The position numbers and the translations under genes were made by a program. From Silurus meridionalis (Eukaryota; Chordata; Actinopteri; Siluriformes; Siluridae), in assembly GCF_014805685.1 (NCBI RefSeq), contig NC_060896.1, positions 9,567,389-9,631,388 of the forward strand: a stretch of 64,000 nucleotides of DNA, given 5' to 3'. The notes under the pieces were generated by a model. That model was not told the origin of the DNA. It ran no database searches and worked only from the letters and a program-made list of their open reading frames with translations. The stretch's first letter is position 1; every line of letters starts with the position of its first letter. This document shows positions 11,382-23,640 of this stretch, one piece after another.

Positions 11382-11387
<6 letters not shown>

Positions 11388-11441
<54 letters not shown>
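11388..11441. repeat. GA microsatellite
   Basis: About 27 uninterrupted GA units. Confidence 0.95.
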
Positions 11442-11444
<3 letters not shown>

Positions 11445-11546
11445 TTGTGCCTCAGTTTGTCTCTATATCTTTCAATTACACACCAGGAAACTATAACTAG
11501 CTGTAATATAGTTGCCTCCAACTGAGCTCCCTGTAGGTGGTTGACC

Positions 11547-11548
<2 letters not shown>

Positions 11549-11577
<29 letters not shown>
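11549..11577. repeat. GT microsatellite
   Basis: About 14 GT units, 108 bp after the GA array. Confidence 0.9.
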
Positions 11578-11580
<3 letters not shown>

Positions 11581-12627
11581 GTACAATCAGACAGATTTTC
11601 AGTGTCCCAAAGGCAGTCGGTCCTGCTAAGATGTGGTGGTCTGGGAGCTAATGTTTACTTAATAATTCCTTACAGACTCTTTTCATTTTTTTTTCTCTAA
11701 CTTTGATTATGTATAATGACTGCTTGGCTACAAGTCATGATAAGACAAATCTTAAGCTTCTCACTAGAGCCACATTGAAGCAGATGGAGGTTGTGTAGGA
11801 GCATGATGAGCTTAGTGAGCGTTACGACAGCAGTGTTGTACTGTATTCTGACACCCCTGGGACAGTCTTTCTCTGACTGTGGCACCCCGAGAATCACAAG
11901 GTTCCACCACAGAGGAGTGTTTAGTTCTGACACATCATCCTCTGCAGGGTACAGTGCTTTTAGGAACCGGCAGTCCCAGGTGCTGGTGTTCACTGTGGCT
12001 TATCCGTGTAACATGAGGAACAAGGTAAACACCAGCAGGAGCTGCAGGATTTTCGCAGCACTGCTCTGCAGTTTTGCAGCAGTTGTCGCCGACCATCTGG
12101 CTCCTTTTTCTTACAAGGATTAGTGCAGGCTAAGCTGGAGCACTTCAGCTCAGATTAAAGCATTTAGTGCCGATCCGATCACGACCACGATTCATTCCAC
12201 TTAGTTCTTAAGGCACTGATTCCTCCGGCCTCGTGATGCATCGAACCTGTCAGCTGACTGAACAAATGGGGCATGTTTTGTTATTTTGAGAGATTGTTTG
12301 TATAGAGACCTGCATATGATCTCCAACTTCTTAGTCTGTGGCTTTATGCCAGTATGAATGAAATTGAAACCATAAATGTAGAAGATCTCCAGCGTTGCAG
12401 TATATCTTTGCTTCTCTAAAGCGAAAGCTGCGTTCTCTACAGAAGCTCTTGGACCGCACATTAAGTCTTCCTGTCACTGTCTGTCTCGCTTTTATTATAA
12501 GCATTATCTTCTGTAGGCTGCAATTTACAGAACAATCGGCTCGGCAGCATCCTCTCTTTTCTTATCGCTCAGACAATAACAAAGTTTCACTTGCTGGACC
12601 AGCGTCTTGTTTGTGTGCACTTATATA

Positions 12628-12920
12628 CACTCACTGGCCATTTTATTAAGAACACCTATGTAGAGAAAACATACAAAGAAAAAACTTCAGTAACTATGGA
12701 TCATGGCATGTTTGTCCCAGTGACCAAATGTCCAACATAACCATATAGAAAGACTACTGTTCTTGTTCAGATCTTTAAATGTCCACTTGTGATGAGTCTG
12801 TCCCATATGCACTCTTAGGATTCCTGTTTTTGGCTTACAGGAGTGGAACTTAATGTGTTCTTCGACTGTTGTAGCCCATTCACCTCAAAGTTCTACATGT
12901 TCAACAATATTCAAAGATGT
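12628..12920 (-). mobile_element. Tc1-type transposon fragment (CACTCACTGGCC family)
   Basis: Left end TACACTCACTGGCCATTTTA is the typical terminus of a widespread teleost Tc1-type element. The stretch at about 12785-12920 matches the antisense of its transposase around the DNA-binding to catalytic linker (for example GACAGGAGTGGAACTT reading from the top strand as AGGAGTGGAACTTAATGTG). The middle is deleted and the right end is missing, so this is a dead fragment. Confidence 0.75.
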
Positions 12921-15065
12921 TTAATGATAATCGAAGTATAACAATATTTAAACAATTACATACTGTTTTGATGCAATTAATTAAATAAGTCACAATATTG
13001 CTAATTATTAATTAAAGTTTTATGATACCATATTTAAATAAAAAAGATATCTACATAATATGGCGAAATATTGAGACAACTCAAAGTAATGATGTGATTA
13101 TTTTGAAATTGCGATGTATTAAGTCTAAATAATGATGTAGAACATTTGCGATACTGATAAGACCAAAATCCTGAGACCTTTCACTTTTGGTACACGCAAC
13201 CAAATGCAGTTTAGCATCTACCAAATGTGCAAATAATAGAAAAAATATGACAATCTAACTTGGAAAGTTATCAACTGGAATTGTTTTCATAACTGTTTGT
13301 AAATGGGGTCAATAATGACTCACTGAAAGCCAGCATTCCAACTCTATACATTCTGACACTGAGTCTCTGTGATGCGTTTCGAATTAAATATTTCCTCCGT
13401 GTTTGCCAATCTTAGTTGACTACTTAGATCTTAGATGCCACTAAGCCTTATATATTACCGGAACGCACACCTGACACTCGTCCTGCTATTATCGTTCCAC
13501 TATCAGCTCAACAGTGAATTTGTTTCTGTATGACATTCTGATTTGGAGAATAGCACAACCTTAACATTGTGCTCTGAAAGCATGCATCTCCAAGCCTGTA
13601 TTAAACCATTTCTTTTTCTGTTTGCTGATAGCAGCTTTATGCATTTTATTCATAAGCAGCTGTGCATGTTTTGGAGATTGCACATGTTTATCTGTTATTA
13701 GGTCACAGGCAACAAAAGATTAGAACCCCATCGTTTCTTTTAATCCTCTCCTACTGACATAAATTCTTTTTATGGTGGAAATGTAGGCTGCCTAGGAAAA
13801 ACATATAGGAAGTAAGTGGCAATCTCAGACTGTTATGGTGGGAGAGACGTAATGTAGCTGTTGAATCACTTGCAGTCTTGAAGTCCTTTTCTCAACATCA
13901 ACACGACTGTCTTTGCTTCAGGGCTTCTCTGCAAGCGATCTCTTCAGCACTTGTATTCTCTCTCTTTCTGCCCTAACACTGTTTTCTTTCTCAAGAGGGC
14001 ATGTGCTCTAATGTACTCTAATGCACTTAGTTGTGGGGGATTTAACATTCTAACACAAAATATCACAAGCTTATGCTCACCAAATGCTCTGTAACATTCA
14101 CCTTTGATCGATATGGCACTTGGCTGTTAAGCTGAAGGGAATCTGATGACAAACTTTTTAAGAATTTTCTTTGCTCTTTTGGTAGTTAAGGCAAATTACA
14201 TTCTGAGAAACTTATTCTGCTTAAAGTCACATGTTTTAATTGTTCTCACTTGAGTATATATATATCTAAAAAATGGCATAGTCACTTCCAAGTGTCATTT
14301 AGAAGAGATACATAAAAAGAGTATGCAGTCATGAGTTTGTTTAACAGAACATTAAAACACAGTCACGATCAGAAAAAAAAACACAAAAAGGCAAACAATT
14401 AGAAAATAGGAAATAACAGCAATCATGATTCGCAGGCCAAAGATTTACAACAGCAGAGACCAAATCGAAATTACAAGCAGGCAAGAATACACAAATCTTC
14501 AGGTAAGCTATAAAACCTGAAAATAGATTACTCAGATGATGAGGATTCCACTGGTATGGAAGAAAAGTCAGAAGGTAAGCCTATGGCATTGGATTTTGAT
14601 CTGCGTCTGGTTCCTAAATTTATACCTTGCAAAAACAGTGACCACTGCAATTAAATAATTGTCTATATTTAAAAAAAAAACTGAATAACTTGCTGTAAAT
14701 GTCTTTTCTATGTGTCTGTAGAGGTCACTGTTTGATTAACACCTTTATTATCTCTGATTCTTTGCTCTTTGTTTGCTTAGATTGTCTCTATAACCCTGCA
14801 CCAGACCTCATTGAATGTCTTTTGGGATACTTTTCACTTCCAGAGGCTTTGTGCATTGAAATAGCGTGTACTCCTTTAGATTACTTTGGTACACCTAGGT
14901 ACATCCATTGAAATGCCTAAATCTAAACGATTCATATTTGATTAAGCCAGAAGTATTGTTAAAAATACAGCACAAACTTTTTGATGCTAGCAGTGTAATC
15001 AGAAATAGCTAAAAGCTTTTTGTGATTTTTGTTTTTGTTGTGTTTAGGTGTGTCATATACATATA
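12921..15065. other. Intron DNA, no feature seen
   Basis: About 2.1 kb of AT-rich sequence with no recognisable repeat family, RNA gene or exon. Confidence 0.45.
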
Positions 15066-15533
15066 TACTACACGGACAAAAGTATTAGGATACCTGACTT
15101 TATCAGCCATATGTGGTTCTTCCATTAACTACCACAAAGTTACCACAAAGTTAAAGGCAGCTAATTGTATAGGATGTCATTGGATGTGGTACCATCAAAT
15201 TTGCCTTCACTTAACCAAAACCAAAACCTGTTCCAACAGGACAATGCCCCCTGTGCAGATTGTCAGCTCCATGATTAATATACTTTACATGGGTTAGAGG
15301 GAAGGATCTTAAGTGGCCTAAACCCTACACCAGTACCTGACTTTATCACCCTTGTGGCTGAATAAGCACCAATCTCCACAAGCACACGTCAAAATTTTTA
15401 GGAACACCTTCCCAGAAGAGTGGAGGTTATAGCAAAAGCAAATGAGGTCTAAATGTGGAATGGGAAGTTTAAAAACCACATACTAATCTTATGTTCAGAT
15501 GTCCATTTTGTCCAAACTTTTGTCTATATAATG
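15066..15533 (+). mobile_element. Short Tc1-type element, copy 3 (full length)
   Basis: Left end ACTACACGGACAAAAGTATT, right end TTTTGTCTATATAATG, flanked by TA on both sides (15064-15065, 15534-15535). The region corresponding to the transposase catalytic block is internally deleted relative to copy 2: after GTGGCCTAAACC it jumps to ACCTGACTTTATC. Confidence 0.85.
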
Positions 15534-15535
15534 TA

Positions 15536-17388
15536 TATGGCAGTCACTGGTCCATAGCGATGCACTATGCCCAATTTTTAACAATTACAATTATTGTCCA
15601 CATTTACAGACTTATGTCATGGATGCTTATTGAAAAAAAAAAAGCTACAAAATACTTTCATTAAATGTTCAGTGGTATAGTTTCAATTGCCTAAATTAGT
15701 GGTGTAGTTTCAATTGCCTGTTTTTTCTCTCTAATGTCATATGTTACCTTTTTGCAGGGACTACCTGATAGCATATTTTTATTGGGAGAATGTACTTATG
15801 GACGAGGACATCATATTTTATCTAAACAGACCATTTTGCAGGCTTGTTTAACTCTAATCTCTCTTCAGTGTGAGGCACTGGTGCATTTCAGCCCATAATG
15901 TGGGGCAATTTATCTTTTTTGTTCTTGGTGTGTAATTTCTCAAAATTAACTGACCATGTCCCAGTGTGCTGCAAGATTTTTACACCTCTAATGGCATAAG
16001 CCACTTATATGGTCAACTCAAGAATTATTGGCATCCTTGTTAAAATGATGAATGTATATATTAAACATTAAACACATTGGGCTATCTTTTCCCTTTCAAA
16101 ATGACTTATTGTTAATTAAATGTGTATCTTTCCCCAAACAACAGTTATTTGCATAAGCACATTTAAATAGTATTTGAAATGCATAGAAGAACTATTGGCA
16201 CCTTGTACGAATAAATACAGTAGATCATCAAAAATCAGCATATTTGTAATCTTAACATTATATATTTCTGTCATTTAGTGAATGGTTTTAATCATTTCTG
16301 CTATATTTCTGTCGAATTTGATTAGTAAAGATGCAAGATTCCTTTCCATTTATTACCACATAGAAATGAGAGAAAAAAAAACATAAACCATTAATCAATG
16401 TCACTTTGGACAATCAGGTCAATAATAACAGTATGGACCAGTTTAAAAAAAACATGGCAGGAACAGGACATGAAAGCATACAGTATATACACATATAATG
16501 AAAAAGTACATATGTATTAAAAAAGCTTATGTTTTGATTTACAATTGCACACTTAATAAAAAATCCACTATTAGAATTGTTTCTAAAACAAGCTGTTTGG
16601 AAATAATGCAGAAAATGAAGATACTGAACTTCACTAAGCTTCATTACAACTACAATTTAAAAGAGGAGACAGCATTCAAGGGGGAAAAAAAACTAAATCT
16701 GTCACTTTGAGGCTCTTTTGCCTCTAATTCCAGATTCTCATGTAGAGATGGAGAGCATTGACAGACTCCACACCAGGATATTGTAGCTGGTTGCCTCTGG
16801 CAGGAGATTAAAACTTGATGGATCTTTAAGCAGTCTGATATGCAGACCTAAAAACATAAAAGTACCCTAAAAGTGCTCCAACAAGCTTTTTCAAGTCTTC
16901 TTCTCTCCAGGGAAGGCTGATAAATTGTATGTGATTAGATACTTCCAAAAGAATATGCTAAAATGAAGCAGAAAACTTGAATATCAGTATTTGTGTTATC
17001 TAAATATTGATATCATTTGTCATTTTTATAAAGGGTACTAGTAATACAAGAACTTTTTCCCTTTTAAGCTTCTTCCAAATGTGTAAGTGACAGGGACTTT
17101 AAGCTTCCTCCTGGCAGACCAATGCACATCTTCACTTTACCAGTGAATTAATATGGCTTCTTAGAATAGCAACCTTGGCATTCACTGCTCAGCAATTTTC
17201 TTTATTACCCAAAACAGATACCCAGAAAATCAATAACTGCATTTCAGGGTCACCGTGTCTCCTCTGACCTTATACTCACATATGACAGAGCGTCTTGTCT
17301 GAGTTAGCCTTTTACCACTGAATTAATGAGAGCAGGGTCTTTAATTACACACTCACACCAGGGCGCCACTGCACCTTAACTCTTATGT
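15536..17388. other. Intron DNA, little seen
   Basis: Two direct motifs AAGAATTATTGGCATCC (16020) and AGAACTATTGGCACC (16187) resemble the GGCACC-type terminus of another fish Tc1-like family, but no full element could be traced. No exon or RNA gene supported. Confidence 0.4.
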
Positions 17389-18080
17389 TGACAGCCAAAG
17401 GGTAATTTTGGACCAAGTAGATTTAATGGAGATCATGTGAAACCCTGATGCTTTTCATTTGAGTTTATAAAAGGCCTTCTCAGCCTGCTCTTTATCCAAG
17501 GTCTTTAGGGACCAATCTAACAAAAGGGCTATCCAGTGACTGTCACTGACAGGATCTATACACCATCTCTTTTGGGTGCCGACCACAACTGATGTGATTA
17601 GATTGGATTGAATTACCATCAAGCCTTGACGGACCCAGACAAATTTTTTTTTTCCTATATGTTTCCCATTTCTGACCATGACATTTCTAAAGCTTAAGGA
17701 GTCAACAACTGTCTGTCTGGTCTGGCTTTTAATTACACTATTAGGACAATGAGCGATGCGCATCTTTTCTCTGACGCTGATGCCTAAAAGGGAAATGTAA
17801 GTCCATTTAGATTCAATGGTGATCATAAGAGTCCCTGAACAATGTCTCCTGGGAACAGCTTCAGCAAAGGATACAGTCTGGTGACCACCTCTGACATTTT
17901 ATTCACATCAAGACACCAGTATTATCGACACTATTTTGATTTGAATTTCGATAAAGTTTGAAGGGCCCAAATACAATATCTATGAATATTTCCCATTTGA
18001 GATCATGACATTTTCAAACGTCTACAGAGTCAACAAACTAGGATCTGATTTGTCCTTTAACTCTCTAGGCGGATATTCTG
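17389..18080. repeat. Diverged tandem duplication, unit about 330-390 bp
   Basis: Ordered blocks recur downstream: TAGATTTAATGGAGATCAT (17418) and TAGATTCAATGGTGATCAT (17808); TTTCCCATTTCTGACCATGA (17662) and TTTCCCATTTGAGATCATGA (17988); GAGTCAACAACTG and GAGTCAACAAACT. Spacing between block pairs shrinks from 390 to about 327 bp, so the second unit has lost roughly 60 bp. A partial earlier unit may lie at about 17250. The 123-codon minus-strand open frame across 17455-17826 falls in this repeat and matches nothing I know. Confidence 0.65.
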
Positions 18081-18609
18081 GTTATTTGTATGTATGTCAT
18101 TGATTTTGCCTGTATTGAATATAAAGCCCTAATAAATGCAAGTATCTGGTATTTTGTTTCATCTTTTCAGCACAATATAGTCAATATGATTAAAAATCTG
18201 TTTTAATTCATTAACATTTTACTTATTATGTATGTATGCATAGACATACTGTATATGCATACATGTGGAACCAAAACCCCATAAAACACAAGAAATAATG
18301 TTACAAAAATTATATTTAAAACTTTCAACATAGTATATCTGCATATCTGCTGCATTACAGTTTCAAACGAGCATTTTGGCAGAATTTGACTGTTTTACTT
18401 TACAATGTAATTTATTGTGACCTTGAAAAATAATTTGGCAACATATTTACCATACCAACCACTGAGTGTTACAGATACTGTATTCATGAAATGTGTCTTA
18501 TTATTAGGGTCTTTTTGTCTTCTTGATAAGATGTGTGATCACGAATAGACAATGCACCCATAATAGAGTTCAATTTTGCTCCTGACAATTGTAACAAGGG
18601 CCATCGACA

Positions 18610-18739
<130 letters not shown>

Positions 18740-19065
18740 AGTCTGCTTTGTTAGGCCCACCCTTTAAATTAATGTGTTGTTTATAGATGGTGACAAAATT
18801 AATCTTTTATAGGTTTTTAATTGATTTTGTTGACCCTACTGTCCTGGAATACCTTCCAACTATTAAAGCTGATGTCACTCACCCACCACACAAAGAAATA
18901 TGCATAATGATAATCATCATGAATCTTGATTATTTCAATCTCTAATTATCTAAATATGTAAAACCCCTGATTGAGTAGTTTTGCATTTGAAACAGTAACC
19001 ATGCAAATGGAGTACCAATAGCAAGCCTCATATACACTCTATCAGCATCTCACATTCTCTGTCCT

Positions 19066-19350
19066 TTAGAATATAAGATGGCAATATTTCTTTTCATTCC
19101 ATTCCAAGATGCAATTACCATCAATAAAACCATGCATAAAATGAGCAGTTTGCTCCTGCACTTCACAGAACAGTGAATTGTATGTGTTTATGAGCTGATC
19201 TATTGGAAGCTGCTTTGGATAACACACATTATCTAATTGAGTAGTGTTTGAAAAAAGTTCATTTAACAAGCATCCATCACTTTGAGTCAATAGCAAGACT
19301 TTGAGGACTTTCTGATGGCGCAAATCAAACAGGAAGCATGGATACTCCAT
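19066..19350 (-). pseudogene. Possible LTR-retrotransposon polyprotein scrap
   Basis: A 94-codon open frame on the minus strand. Its middle (LINTYNSLFCEVQEQ, then HDI-like HGFIDGN) has the spacing of the short linker that precedes the reverse transcriptase in gypsy-type elements. No protease, RT active-site or LTR could be traced around it, and downstream frames are broken. The resemblance is weak and may be chance. Confidence 0.25.
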
Positions 19351-20262
19351 GAATAGATGCTCATAGGTGATGTTCGATCAAAGCAGAACACAGACATTAA
19401 CGCTGAAAAAATTAGTGAGCATATGTTGCATATAGTGCACAACTGTTAACCCGGGACTGAACTCATTCTCCCACAGACCCCATCACTATACAGATTTAGA
19501 TGGAAAAAGTGTGCGCTCTCAATAGCAACATTGCTTATTATGAGGACCTGTAGTGAGGTTGTAAAATCTTCTCATTAGAAGCCATTAACAGATCCCATGG
19601 CTTATATACATGTAGTTCTGGGTACTTTGGCTTATTTTATACCCGGTATTTTTTTATTTATTGTTCATTTTGTCTGACAACTGATATTGTACTTCTCTCA
19701 CCCTTGATGCTGGAGCACCAGTAATCACCATGCAAATGTACTCTTTCCTCAGGCCTCTTCCAGGCTATTATGTAGGATGTTGCCCAGTAGCTTAATTTTT
19801 TTGTAAGGCCTTTATCTATACTTAATAAAAAGTGACTCTTTATTTTTTCTTTCATCCTACACTTACTATGTTTGAACTCTGACATCAGGTCTGTAGGTCC
19901 AGCTATGTTTATTTGTGTAACTCATAAGAGCCAATCAGCAGCATATAGCTACCGTATACTGCTCTGAAGCTGTCGGTTATTAGGAAGCAATTATCCACAA
20001 AACATTAATGATGCATTCCCACCTAGTGACTGACTTTGATTAAGCCTAAATGAAATTTGCTCTATGTGCAGGCACCATATCGATTTAATGATGTCGCAGT
20101 AAAAGCAACACAGGGCTGTTTGATTAACAGTTTAAGAAGTGTGTTGTACAGAACAGAACTTTGCTGACTGCAATATATTAACTTTATTGATAAACAAACA
20201 GATTTAGGAAATTATTCGAAGTGCAAATTGCATTTTATTTGACCCGGGTAATGTTGATTGGG

Positions 20263-21171
20263 GCTGTAAGTAGAGGTCGAGCAATAAAGTTTTTGTGTGG
20301 GCGATACCGATATTTAGAAATCCGGGCAGTTTATGGGCGATATATAATGGCGTTTTTTTTCCCGATATGTTTGCCCAATTTTCTTTTTTCCCTCTTTCAT
20401 CTCATATAATCTAATACTTAATTAATAAGATGTGATACAGAAAATTACTTTAATTAAACATTTATTGAACACAAGCCTCTCCAATCAGTGGACTTTGGTT
20501 TTGGTATCCGAGTCTACCTGTAGCTTAAACTACAGCTGGTTGAAGGATCGCTAACAATATGGTTCCTCTAATTCTCTCTCCAAATGTTATTCTCATTCTC
20601 TCTCCAAAAAGTTACACATTCCCTCTAAATGTTATTCTCATTTTCTCTAAATAATATATTTTTTTTCTCTCCTAAAGCAACATCATATTTAACCAATTAA
20701 ACAGACAGGGCTAAATTAAGCTAACAATCGGGTATTGTCAGTGGGGTTTCGAGCCTTAGTCGGCTTTAGTTTATTCCGTACCATTGACTCTTGTCAGACT
20801 GCGTCAGCTGCGTCGGCATTTTTGCGCGTCGAATTAGCAGCAAAGCTCTTCGCCAAGAAAGAAAACTCCGATTGGCTAATTAGCTTAGCGAATAAGCACA
20901 TGAGAAAAAAACAAGGAACACGCTTGTTCTCATTCTTGTTGTCTTTGCAATTAAGCAGACACGATTGAAAAAAAGTTGAACAAATACGTTAGTAAAGTTG
21001 CACAAATACGTTAGTAATGAATACTGTATTGGTGTGTCAGATGCGCCTGCCTAATCAGCCTAATTTGCAGCACAATCGGCCGATGACGATTAATTAAAAA
21101 ATTGCAAAAAAAAAAAAAAAACGGACAGATTAATCGGCCAGCCATTCAATCGCTCGACCTCTAGCTGTTAG
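20263..21171. mobile_element. Non-autonomous hAT-type transposon
   Basis: Terminal inverted repeats TAGAGGTCGA (20271-20280) and TCGACCTCTA (21154-21163) are perfect over 10 bp, and CGGCC/GGCCGAT-rich subterminal sequence (GCGATACCGATATT, AATCGGCCGATGACG) is typical of this very common teleost element. The flanks carry 8-bp target duplications, GCTGTAAG (20263-20270) and GCTGTTAG (21164-21171), differing at one base. The 893-bp interior has no hAT transposase. The 77-codon frame at 20735 does not match one. An internal 23-bp tandem repeat containing ACAAATACGTTAGTAA lies at about 20980-21020. Confidence 0.85.
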
Positions 21172-21189
21172 ATTAGTTTCTGGCTAAAT

Positions 21190-21315
21190 ATCTTATCCAT
21201 TCTCTTTTATTATCCGCTTTACACTGATCAAGCTCACAGTAAATTTGGAGCCTGTACTGTGAGGAATACAGGAATATATCCTGTATAAGGTGCCAGTGCA
21301 TTTCAGGGCATTTTG
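21190..21315. repeat. Fragment of a common fish interspersed repeat
   Basis: CTTATCCATTC, TTATCCGCTTTACACTGATC, TTGGAGCCTGTACTG and GTGCCAGTGCATTTCAGGGCA follow the order of a widespread fish retroposon sequence also recognisable at 45615-45790. Strongly diverged. Confidence 0.45.
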
Positions 21316-21737
21316 TTAGATTTGGTCTGAACTGATATAACTAATTATAATGCTCAACGTTTGAAGGAGGATCTGTATTTTTAGTATATATTTCTGGGGA
21401 AAGTGACTGAAGGCTACATCTATAAATAGCACAAGCTGAGGTGTGAGCACTGTTCCTTATATCATCATTATTTTCGACTTACACTGGGTCATTGTGTAAC
21501 ACATGAGGTTAATGTCACACCATCAGATTCAATTATATTAACATGCTCATAGGAGTCGCTTAATGGTGGTCCATTACGTCTAAATCATAGTTTAGGAATA
21601 ATAAGATGGTCTCTTTGAGACAGAGGGAAGGACATTGCACATTTAAGATGATAAGGTAATTTTGCAGAGGTTGCATTGCATTTTTTTATGCTGAGAGAAA
21701 GGGGAATTAATAGAGGTGGCAAGTCTTACAGAAAATA

Positions 21738-22200
21738 CACTATATGGACAAAAGTACTGGGGTAACTTATATTTTTGGCCATATGTGGCTCTTTGCTAAA
21801 CTGCTGCCACAAAGTTGAAGGCAGACGATTGTAGAGGATGTCTTTGGACGTGGTAGCATTAAATTTTCCCTTTACTTGGACCTGTTCCAGCATGACAATG
21901 TCTTGTGCAGAAAGCAATCTTCATGAAGATATGCTTTACTGTACATGGGTTGGTGAGGAAGATCTTAAGTGGCCTTCTATAGAGCTCTGAACACAATCCT
22001 ATTGAACACCTTTAGGATTAATTAGGCATTAGCACATTAGCACAAATCTCCACAAGCACACTTCAAAATCAAGTGGAGCATCTTTCCAGAAGAGTTGAGG
22101 TTATTGTAACAGCAAATGGGGACTAAATGTGGAATAGGATGTTTAAAAAAAACCTATATAAATTTAACAGTCAGTTGTCAATAGATTTTATTTTGTCAAA
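21738..22200 (+). mobile_element. Short Tc1-type element, copy 4
   Basis: Left end CACTATATGGACAAAAGTAC with TA before it. The transposase block survives as EHNPIEHL followed by a stop. The right end is degraded (CAGTTGTCAATAGATTTTA) and the next Tc1-type relic follows at once. Confidence 0.8.
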
Positions 22201-22202
22201 AT

Positions 22203-22675
22203 CAAAGAACTCGCTTAACCAGCATGTCTACCAAGCATTTTTCAGCAACATGCCATCCCAAGTGGAACTATAATATGTCTTCCAACAGGACAACAATCCC
22301 AAACACATCTCTAGGTTATCTAAGAGTAATTTGTTCAAGAAGGAAAGGAACTGCTGCATCAAATGATCTGGTCTCCACACTTCTGGGAACTCCTTCAAGA
22401 TTTTTGGCAAACTTTTCCAGGTGACAACCTCATGAGGCTGACTGAGAGAATGCAGAGTGTACAAAGCTGTCATGCAAGCAAAAGTTGTCTACTTTGAGGA
22501 ATTGAAAATATAAAACACATTCTGGGTCACATTTTTGTTGACTGTGTAATTCCATATTTGCTCTGTTGTCATTTCAGTGTCTTCAGTATTAATATGCGAT
22601 GTTGAAAACAATATAAATTAAGAAAAAACCTTGAGTAAGAAGGTGTGTCCAAACTCTTTTAGTAATGATGGTCTG
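22203..22675 (+). mobile_element. 3' half of a different Tc1-type transposon
   Basis: Contains a decayed transposase: CAGGACAACAATCCCAAACA encodes the QDNNPKH block around the second catalytic Asp, and the downstream GGGAACTCCTTCAAGA and ACAAAGCTGTCATGCAAGC segments follow the C-terminal order of the same family. The 3' terminus GAAGGTGTGTCCAAACTC matches the known AAGGTGTGTCCAAACTTTTG end. The 5' half is missing and several frameshifts are evident. Confidence 0.8.
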
Positions 22676-23397
22676 TCAATTCATGAAATGATGTTTCCTT
22701 CTGTCAAGATGATATTTGAAACTAGTACCATAAAATTTTACTTTAAGCCTCTAGTGACACATATATCCAGGAAGCATAAAGCATTGCATTAGAAAGGATC
22801 TATACATGAACCATAAGTTAGGATAATTGTGTCGTTGGTAATTCGGGATGCCATTTCCCAGAAATATCAATAGACAGCTGGGCAAAGGTTGTAACCAAAG
22901 ATGCTGCAGGAAAGGGCGACTAACGGAAGGTAGTGTGATCCGGACCGCTGGGCTAATTGGAAGCCTCCCGTTGTTTTCGCTATACGTGTGATAGAAGATT
23001 TTAAACTGTTCTTTTATTCTGTGCCTTACTCTCCACAACCAATGAGCTTTGTTTAAACCCCATTTCCCAAATCTCTGGGGCTGCTGAAATTGTGTCGCTG
23101 ACAAGAGGGCGGCACGCACAGAAAGTCGTAACCCGAGGCTGCTTGCTTTGAGAAGGAATGTTCTTTTGAGTGCCTACCAAATCTGGAGGAGAGATGATAA
23201 GAATATCTGCGAGCTGATTTTTTAGCTCCTTTCATGTCTTATGTGGATATTTCAGTCCTGCCCTTCTCTAATGCATTCTGAAGCTTAGGAATGAGGCTAC
23301 GGATTCAACACGTCTACAGTACATTCATTGTTTTTTAATATGTAGTCTTTAGAAATTAACCATTTTCTGCAACTAATTTTTACCTCCTTCCCTCAAT
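22676..23397. other. Intron DNA with a CG-richer patch
   Basis: Between 22840 and 23240 the sequence is high in complexity, richer in CG dinucleotides (GGGCGACTAACGG, GATCCGGACCGC, GTCGTAACCCGAGG) and free of recognisable repeats. This is the profile of a conserved noncoding or regulatory element in an otherwise decayed intron, but conservation cannot be tested here. No exon with sound splice sites was found. Confidence 0.35.
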
Positions 23398-23640
23398 TTG
23401 GTCACCTGCCAATTCCTACCCACCAGACACATCACCCATACCATACAAAAGCTACCAATTGGGGAGGGTGAAGATTCACACGTGCTTCTCCCTGGATACA
23501 TGAAGCCAGCCAGTTTGATGGAAAGTTAAAGCTGCCTTTTTCCACATACATAAACAAGTATATATGACTCCCACAGCTGGCTAGTATCACTAGATATCTA
23601 GAGATAACAGCCACATTTTCTCTCTTGCTTTTAGCCACAG
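23398..23640. repeat. Dispersed repeat, family P, copy 1
   Basis: Shares the ordered blocks CCAATTCCTACCCACC, GGGAGGGTGAAG, GTGCTTCTCC and CCCACAGCTGGCTAGT with 28940-29220 in the same orientation. This matches a medium-length repeat common in fish genomes. No terminal repeats or coding potential are visible. Confidence 0.6.

Noticed and set aside
11791..12123. 110-codon open frame with a hydrophobic start
   Set aside because: It begins at a TTG, not an ATG, overlaps an equally long frame on the other strand, and matches no family.
16020..16210. Possible further Tc1-like family with GGCACC-type ends
   Set aside because: The two motifs are in direct rather than inverted orientation, and no transposase or target duplication was seen.
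17455..17826. 123-codon minus-strand open frame
   Set aside because: It lies in a diverged tandem duplication, and the corresponding frame in the second unit is not conserved.
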